The notes beneath the pieces are model-generated. The model was not told where the DNA came from. It searched no databases and saw only the letters and a program-made list of their open reading frames with translations. Below, in pieces: positions 56,576 through 64,000 of a stretch of 64,000 bases of DNA (within the stretch, counting starts at the first letter, position 1; each line of letters opens with the position of its first letter). The stretch covers positions 13,702,001 through 13,766,000 of the forward strand of contig CM106586.1 of NCBI GenBank assembly GCA_048013815.1, written 5' to 3'. Source of the stretch: Setoptus koraiensis. Its lineage: Eukaryota > Arthropoda. Made by a program: the position numbers and the translations under genes.

Positions 56576-57740
56576 ACACTGTGATGCAGGACTTTTCGCG
56601 CACCATTCGCTGGCCGGCCGGCGACCAGAACGGCGCAAGTCACAAGCGAGATCAATGACTCGAAATGGGAAATGGGAACCGCCGAGTCCACAGTAGCACA
56701 TGTTGATTTAGTGGGACGACGGCCATTGTTGTTGCGCCGCTGACGAAGCGTCCGGGCGGCTCGGACGCTGAGTCGGGCCCGCGGTAGGAGCCGCGGAATT
56801 CGCTCATCAGCCTCATTCCTTTCGGCCCACTCTGTTCGCGGTGGCTCTGGTGGCATACTCAGTGGCAATAAATTAGCCGCCTTCGGACACACACACTCGG
56901 CCAAAACGAAAGTCCGAGCGGCGCCAAGATGGCCGGGCACAACGTGAGAAGTGGCACCAGCGGCGCTGCACCGACTCACGTTGTTGGCTCAACTCAACGT
57001 GGTGCGCGGTGCAAGGCGGTGCAGTGCCTGTGCAGCGCGGCGAACAACGAACAACGCGAAACGACGGGACGAATAGGAAGAGCACCGAGATGGGACAAAA
57101 AGTAGGCCGGTGATGCGGTGCAAGCGTGCGGCCGAAATGGTGCTATTGACGATGCCAAAATGATTGATGCAATGGAATGCCGAGCGATTAAACTCTCGTC
57201 CGCAATGGTTGCGCAACAGCGCGGCGCAACAAGCGCACCGCAACAACCATTGCGCAACCGTCCTGGCTGTGTGTTGCGCAATAATGGCCATGGCCCGCCG
57301 AATGCTGCACTCCGCTGGCGATGCAATGTTATGCAATGTTATGCAATGTGTGTGTGCGCGCTGGCCGAACGGACGACCGTCAAAGGTGCGCACCGATGGG
57401 CGAGCCAATGGCCTAGAATTGACTTATGCAACAGCACAAACGTTGCGTTACATAAGTACGCACCAGCGGCAAGTGCACAACCAGTGCACAACAAACCGTG
57501 CTACAGTGTGCCTGTGTCATGTGTGTTTCGCCGTGGCCACAAATGAACTCTCGAACGCATCTCATATGGAGCCGGTTCGGCCACTTCGGTCAGATGGCAG
57601 CACCCTCGCGGTGCCGACCGGTCATGATGCTGACGTCCGCATGTCCACTCGCAAACTCACACTCTGAACAGAGCAAGCGCAAGCGGCTCCCTCCATGTGG
57701 TGCCGCTCGATGCTGCATGCACCTCTGGCCGGACCGCTGC

Positions 57741-57864
57741 ACCGAGCGCACCGAGCACGCCGAGCGCACCGAGCACGCCGAGCGCACCGAACAAGACGGC
57801 ACCGAACGAGACGGCACCGAACGAGACGGCACCGAACGAGACGGCACCAAACGAGACGGCACCG
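57741..57864. repeat. Compound 18-bp and 15-bp minisatellite
   Basis: ACCGAGCACGCCGAGCGC-type units, about two, pass into five units of GAACGAGACGGCACC. Both periods are multiples of three, so long frames appear here without being genes. Confidence 0.9.
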
Positions 57865-58630
57865 GACAGCATAGGCGTGGGAGACTCGCCGTGACTCGAG
57901 AGCCGAGCGGCCAGTTGCGCAAGGGAGACGACGAAGGCTGCACCAACAGGGGGCTGGGAGGGCACCGGCGGTGCTAGGCAAGAGTCGAGCGAGTGCAGCG
58001 CAGCAGCATGTAACAATGTGCACCGACGGTGCGCAACAAGTGTGAGCCGACTCAATCGAGTCAGACCGGCGGACACGCACATGAATTTAAATGGCCGCAG
58101 ATGATGCGCCGAGTTGAGTCCCGTTCGCTGCCAACAATCACCGGCCAGCACATCAGGCGTATCAATTGAGCGGTCAGCCGGCCGGCCGGCCGGCTAGTCG
58201 GCAAGCGCTGCCAGCCTGCAACAGATGAGCGGCGGCGCCGCCGCCGGTCAACGCCGTGCCGTGGCCTGGCAAAGTTGCCGCAGCCATGTTACGTAACAGC
58301 AGCAGACTGGCCACGCCGCGAACTGGCCTGCATGGCATGTCGCCGCTAAGTTCAATGATTCAGCTCTCTGTCGGCGCGTTGACTCATTGGCCACGCCGGA
58401 GGAGCCCGTTTGAGCCGCGCTCGCCGTGTGCCGACGACGCTCCAAGTCCCACGCTGCGCCGTGAGTTGAGTCGCCGCTCGCGGGGCTCACGCAGCTCGGC
58501 TTGAGCCGGTTGAAGGGCCAACGCTGGCCTTGCTCAGCGAGTTGCCTCGCAATGTCGACTCATGATGCAGACTTAGCGCAATGAGTAGACATTGTGAGTC
58601 AATTCGGTCGGCGTCGCCTCGCCGCACCAT

Positions 58631-58783
58631 GCGCTGAGTCGGTACGCTGGGTCGATGCCTGAGTCGATGCGCTGAGTCGGTACGCCGGGTCGATGCCTGA
58701 GTCGATGCGCTGAGTCGGTACGCCGGGTCGATGCCTGAGTCGATGCGCTGAGTCGGTACGCCGGGTCGATGCGCTGAGTCGGT
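58631..58783. repeat. 38-bp minisatellite (about 3.5 copies)
   Basis: Unit starts at 58631, 58669, 58707 and 58745, each beginning GCGCTGAGTCGGTACG, with a shortened last unit. Each unit contains smaller GAGTCGATG repeats, so it is a higher-order array. Confidence 0.95.
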
Positions 58784-60895
58784 GTAGCGAGCCGGCCGGC
58801 CGGCTTGCAGCATGCTCTTGCGAGCATGGGCTCAACTTGAGGGGGGCGAGAAGGCTTTGCCCTGCGACAAGTGTTCAACAGCGACAGCGGCGTGTCCTGT
58901 GGTTTGTTTGCACTCTGCTCACAAGTCAGCTGTTGTTGCGCAATGGCCCGAGTTGATGCCTAACTAATGCCAGCCTCGCCAACTCGGGCGGACATTTCCC
59001 TCTGCTTTCCCCCACTGTTCACACACACACACACACTGCAGTTGAGTAGCCGACGTATCGCTTGCAAGTGCGACTCAAGTTGAGCTACTCAACTGTTGCC
59101 GGCTCCGTCTGGCAACAAAACTTGAGTCCTGGGCTTAAAGCTATGGCACACGATTCGCGGCACAGACACACCTCAACAAGCGCTGTGCTTGCGCGCACAG
59201 CTACCGTGCTTTGCATGGGCAGTTGAAGCGGTTGCATCATCCTGTTTGTCGGCCCCCACATCACGGAGGAGCGCTGTAAGCTGGCTGCATTAAGTAATGC
59301 AGGCTGTAAGCCGGCAGCTCACCTGGTGTAAGCCATTAGTGGCCGGTTGGCATCGTGAGTTAGTGCGAAAACTGACAGGTGAGTGACTTGTGACTGTTCG
59401 TTGGGTTGTGTGAGCAGCGCACCTAAGAGGCCAATCAGTGCTCAAGTGTTGATATTGGCCGGCGAGATAGCTTATTTCGGTAGTCGCTTGGTTGACAACG
59501 GCGCCATGCTCACAACACAGCAGCAACTACTTATTATCATCAGTATTTAATCAAGCAGCCATCAGATGATTAGTGTGCGATTAGTCGGTGTGATTCTTTC
59601 GGCGCCGCGCAAGGCTGTTGCGCAGACACAGATGCCAAGATAAGTAGAGGAGCGACAAAAAAACTTGATGAAATCAGTTGGCGAGTTGCATCTTTTCAAT
59701 TAATCAATCACTAATGTTGTAAGGTCCGATCTGTGGCGATTGTTGTAGCTGCACGATGGGTGCATACGACAGTTGAGCCACTAGCAAGGGCATTGGACAG
59801 ACAGGACCAACGAGTCTTGCCGAGTCTCGTTAAACGAGACGGCAAGATCGGTAATGGGGCTAATGATTTTGTTCTTAGACCCTGTAGAAGCCTGGTCTCT
59901 CTTAGTCCAGTTTTATGCATATATCCAAAAGATTGCAACACGTAGCATGCACACGTATGTATCAATGATGGGCACCATTTCACGGCCAATTACGGGCTAT
60001 TTAGGCTGTTACCTGTTGTCGGGCGCAGTGTCAGATTTAGCGTTGTTTGTTGCGAATTGTTTGTGTAGCGGCCTTGTGGATCGTGAGAAATCTCATTCTA
60101 TAATCTTATCATCCAACGTTTAAGCCCTGTAAATCTGATTAGATGACGTACATGAGAGAATTTTAGTTTAATCAAGTTTGAATTCGTCTACGACACAAAC
60201 ACAACATTTTGCACAATCCAACAGGGTAGAAACAATGCAACAACAACGCTAAAAGTCTAAAGCTTAACCCGGCTCACAACAGTTGACGTTGTCAGCCTGT
60301 CTTGATGATAACTTTAATTGTCTGACTTGATGATGATATTTACTTCACAGATATTATTGCGTCACCGATCATTACAAATTGTTGATAGGTTTGGCTTTTG
60401 TTTATATGAACTACACACATTATAAACGCTGCATGAATTGATTAGCAAAAAGCGGCCCTCTTATCGCTAAAATGGATTACGTTAGTTTTCTGGGAATATC
60501 AGCAATGCAACAAAAACCGCGACGCAACCGCAAACATTGTATGATTTGATGCAATGCTAATATATATACGTATTTATATATTTATATATAAATATATTTA
60601 TACGTATATAGTAGTAGATATTATATATATAATAATAGTATATGATGAAATATAAAATAGGCCGAGGCAAGACGCTGGGGGTGGCACAAAATGGAACAGA
60701 AGATTGCTTGGTGGCACAGAAAGCTTGGTGTGCCAGTCGGCAAATGAGTGCGGATAGAGCTGCTGTGTGTAAGTTAAGTAACAAGTAAGTGGAGTGAGTT
60801 GAGTCATAGCACACTAAAATGAACTGTTGAAGCTGAGCTAAAACCGGACTCAACTGACCTGAACCGTACTCAAGTGACTCAAGCGACTCAGTTGA

Positions 60896-61024
60896 GACGA
60901 AACGAGACAAGACGAAACGAAACGAAATGAAACCAAACGAGACGAAACCAAACGAGACGAAACCAAACCAAACGAAACGAAACGTAACGAAACGAAACGA
61001 GACGAAACCAAACGAAACGAACAA
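60896..61024. repeat. (CGAAA)n pentanucleotide array
   Basis: About 25 units of ACGAA with CCAAA and CGAGA variants. Confidence 0.95.
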
Positions 61025-61138
61025 AACAAAAAATATCTCTCATCTCATTCATTTACCATTCATTTGCTGATCAATGATCACAGACAATGGTCACGTTCCA
61101 ATAACATCATCATCATTCAGGACAATCACTAATCAACG

Positions 61139-61370
61139 ACAACAACAACGTCAACTGCAACAGCAACAACAACAACGACAACAACAACATCGACAACAAC
61201 AGCAACAGCGGCAACAACAGTAACAGCAATAGCGACCACAATCAGACAACAACAGTGAAGCAACAACGACAACACCAACAACAACAACAACGACAACACC
61301 AACAACAACTTGCAAAAAACGACAACAACAACAACAACAACTGCCAAACAACAACAGCAACCACCATCAG
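61139..61370. repeat. (CAA)n/(CAG)n-rich tract
   Basis: Long, interrupted CAA triplets with CAG and GAC variants. Confidence 0.9.
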
Positions 61371-63917
61371 TAGCAAAGAGTCATAAAAGTCAATTATTAT
61401 TATTATTGAATATTAGTGCTACTCTTCATCGTCGCCGCAACTCGCAAATAAAATTAAAAACAAACATTGCATCATACACCTAGTGAAATAGTTTATTTAT
61501 ATCTAATAGTAGTAGTAAGTCTAACACAGTCTGTTACGCAGATGATACAGTTTATTCATCAGTTTATTCAACTGTTGCTGTTGCGTCGTCGTCGTTGTTG
61601 TTGTTGTTGTTGTTTGAAATGAAAACAACAATTTGATACAATTGTTTGAACAGCGTCGACTGGCGCAGCCATTGCACACACACATCAACTGTGATGTATA
61701 AGTATTAATAAGTTATTATTAATTGTTAATCCTATTATATTGATTATTGACAGTCAAAGCAACATGTTACAATTAACAATAATACTAGAGATAATCATAG
61801 TCAGTTCAGTCAGCTCAAGTTGCGTAATATTTTAATAATGCCCTTAGATTGTGCCCCTAAAAGAATTAGTATTTGAATAGGCGAATCACATGCTACGCTC
61901 AGCTACCGATCAGTTATATCAGTTATATCAGATCGCAAGTCACAAGTGAGTGTGGCCGGCAACAACTGACCGGCTCGATTGGTCAAGTGCAGTGCAGTAT
62001 GTATCACAGTGTAACGCCATTATTATTAAAAGCATTATTTAATTATTATTATATTAATTTAATTGTACCGATATTGTCGCACAAAAGTACACAGTAACCA
62101 AGTGTCGAATTGACACACGAATATTGATGATTATACGCAACAACAACAAGTGAACAACAAGCCGTCAAGAAGTAAACCGAGACAATTACATTCGAATTCC
62201 TCACCGATCTTCTAACTATTCTGGCCACTATCAGCTGTTGTTTGTTGATTGCGCAATAATATTAAAATGTGCAGCATCAACCACAAACCATAACAACCAA
62301 GACGCCAAATAAAGACACAGCAAAATGTACAAAATAATAACACAAAAAACGCACACTGCACACGCACACACACAAATAAATAAAAATGAAACAAATGATA
62401 ATTGATTGAAAATATCGACAATCGCATCGCTAATAATCCTGCGGCCCTGTGATAAAGCAGCCAAAACAACAACAACAACGACAACAACAAACAAACAAAC
62501 AACAAGAAATACTAATTGATTGATTGATTGCCAGCTAGCTACATTGAGTTGATCTCATCTCGACCCAAAATAACTGCGCTACACAGACGCGACGACCAGA
62601 TTAGAATCGCACACTACTTGACTTTTGAATTGATGATGATGCAAAGGCGGCAATTTATTTCGGCAATTTATTATTTCTATAGATTATCATAGATTCTGTG
62701 TGTATTCTATAGATTCTATAGATTGTTGTTGTTAGATTGTTGCCGGCTGCAGATTCGAGCCATCCCATGTTATTGTGTGTGTGTGTGTTTGTATCATGAT
62801 TATTTGATTATCCGCAAAACTTGCTCGCTGCTGCTTGTGAGATCTGGTCTGTAACTTACACAAACTGTGAGTGTGTTTCGGGAAGGGATCGTTATCAACG
62901 TTTTTCGTAGCTCGCACTGAATATGCTCTTGTTGTAGTTGTTGTTGTTGTTGTTGTCGTTGTCTGACAACAACAACAAGCGCTGTTGTGCGCTGTTGTGC
63001 GCTGTTGTGAGCTGTTGGCTTCTTCTTGAGACGCACTCAGATGAAATTGATGATAAAATCAAGTCAGTCAGCCAAACAACGATCTTATCTCGATCACATG
63101 TGTGCGCGTGCTAGCGCTTGAGCAATGGCGTTGGGTGGCCAATTAATTAAATTGATTACATTGATACGCGGCTGCGGTGCTGGCGGCGGCGACGACGACC
63201 ACGCCGGCCCAACCAACCAACGATGCACCGACCAATGATATACGACGCTGCTGACTGGGCCCGAGCCGCGTTGTTATGCGATGCGATTTGATCCGATTCG
63301 AAGCGATTCGAAGCGATTTGTCTCAGACTGTTTGTGATTGTGAGTGCCAGTGCCTGCGTGTGTTCAGTTTGCTGCTGCCAGTGGCGCAAAGCTGATAGAG
63401 AGGCCAGTTTAGGTTAAAAAATAATATTGGTCGGTGGGATTTTCGTTTGTCTTTGTTTTGATACAAGCGCATCGATCGAGCCAGCGAAGCCAGCGACACG
63501 AAGCGGGCAACTTGAAGCCGGCGACACAAGACAACAACGTAGAAAACAGCAAGCAACGCAATTGAAATCTAGTGACCAGCAAGCGCCTATCAACGTTTCA
63601 ATCTCGGCGTGTCAAGATCTCAAATAAAATCTCAAATCAAATCAACTCAACTGTGTTGTGTTGTGTGCACTTTATCAAAACTGTTCATCTGCACTTGTTA
63701 TGCGCTTGCGTTTATCCGGCGCGTTTATCCAGCAGCACACGCAACAATTTCCATCTCATTTATTTATCTGGCGCTGCGTTCGCGTTCGAGCTGTGCCGTG
63801 CCGTGATTACTCCGGTGTCACAATTCTAGCTTACATGTCCATCCGCTCGCTGGAGTGTGTATTTGCACACTATGCTTGCTCTATGCGCCGGCCACTCACT
63901 GCACCACTGTACTAGCT

Positions 63918-63980
63918 GCGGTATATCTGCGGTATTATGCGGTATTACGCGGTATTATGCGGTATTATGCGGCGGTATTA
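63918..63980. repeat. 10-bp minisatellite (TGCGGTATTA)
   Basis: About six units close to the right end of the window; variants have CGCGGTATTA. Confidence 0.9.
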
Positions 63981-64000
63981 GTATATCCGCAGCATTGCAT

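Larger units (their letters stand above)
53700..59700. other. GC-rich non-coding block
   Basis: No supported gene. The long frames here are mirrored in several reading frames and follow GC-rich repeats. It holds five minisatellites or hairpins listed separately, three GGCC runs, six decamers (56429 to 58935), and an inverted repeat with 12-bp arms at 59039-59050 and 59084-59095. Confidence 0.6.
23084..62257. promoter_or_regulatory. Dispersed set of 41 palindromic bZIP-type decamers
   Basis: Matches to RTTRYGYAAY on either strand, found by eye. Start positions: 23084, 24519, 25123, 25274, 26942, 28236, 28428, 30124, 34690, 35168, 35622, 36448, 36463, 36505, 36684, 37228, 37345, 37426, 37834, 38089, 38216, 39209, 39291, 39462, 39607, 39661, 39712, 40496, 42094, 48655, 49099, 49381, 51944, 56429, 57208, 57249, 57273, 58288, 58935, 61819 and 62248. 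They fall into C/EBP-type (ATTGCGCAAT), PAR/E4BP4-type (GTTACGTAAC, ATTATGTAAT) and mixed half-sites (GTTACGCAAT). About 2 are expected by chance in 42 kb at equal base use. Binding is inferred from known consensus sites; genome-wide overuse of the word is the rival explanation. Confidence 0.55.
59700..64000. other. Non-coding block with CAA/CGAAA repeats
   Basis: No supported gene. It holds an AT-rich near-palindrome with TACGTAT/ATACGTA ends (about 60547-60612), a CGAAA array, CAA/CAG tracts (61139-61370, 62467-62505), decamers at 61819 and 62248, and a 10-bp array at the right edge. Confidence 0.6.

Noticed and set aside
53224-59990. Several 90- to 200-codon frames in the GC-rich block
   Set aside because: They overlap one another on both strands, follow tandem repeats with periods divisible by three or low stop density at high GC, and show no recognisable domain.

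Overview
The window looks like a scaffold piece from an invertebrate animal, most likely an arthropod; nothing in it fixes the taxon more closely. The evidence is two animal genes, an Atos/FAM214-type gene with short GT-AG introns (169 and 142 bp) and an SMYD4-type SET/MYND gene, plus a Ty3/Gypsy LTR retrotransposon. There is no sign of bacterial operons, Shine-Dalgarno sites or CRISPR arrays.

Layout. Bases 1-5850 and 14332-20181 are two nearly identical copies of one locus, 14,331 bp apart (about 14 single-base differences seen by eye, no net length change). Each copy has the 3' exons of the Atos gene on the plus strand, converging on SMYD4 on the minus strand. In copy 1 SMYD4 runs into a 500-N gap (5851-6350). 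In copy 2 it is complete: 788 codons in one exon. The near identity, the gap and the truncated gene fit an uncollapsed second haplotype better than a true tandem duplication.

Between the copies lies a whole-looking Ty3/Gypsy element (6569-13525) with two 269-bp LTRs that read as identical. It has one long gag-pol frame and a second frame after pol whose product combines a RING-like cysteine/histidine region with a C-terminal ubiquitin-like domain. A different LTR, in the opposite orientation, sits 4 bp upstream. The element also holds 12 short perfect palindromes of 13-17 nt, all centred on CCWGG, about one every 100-1000 bp.

From 21637 to 64000 I find no gene I can support. This 42-kb tract becomes GC-rich towards 54-59 kb. 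It is packed with minisatellites of 8-38 bp unit, CAA/CAG tracts, GGCC runs, several long perfect hairpins, and a strong excess of palindromic bZIP-type decamers (C/EBP-like RTTGCGYAAY and PAR/E4BP4-like RTTAYGTAAY). I count 41 by eye against about 2 expected. It may be the regulatory domain or a giant intron of a gene outside the window, or the motif may be a word this genome overuses everywhere. The sequence alone cannot decide.

The strongest leads are the CCWGG-centred palindromes, the RING/ubiquitin-like accessory frame of the retrotransposon, the bZIP-motif excess, and the perfect hairpins at 35224-35282, 36042-36106, 46127-46156 and 54247-54288.
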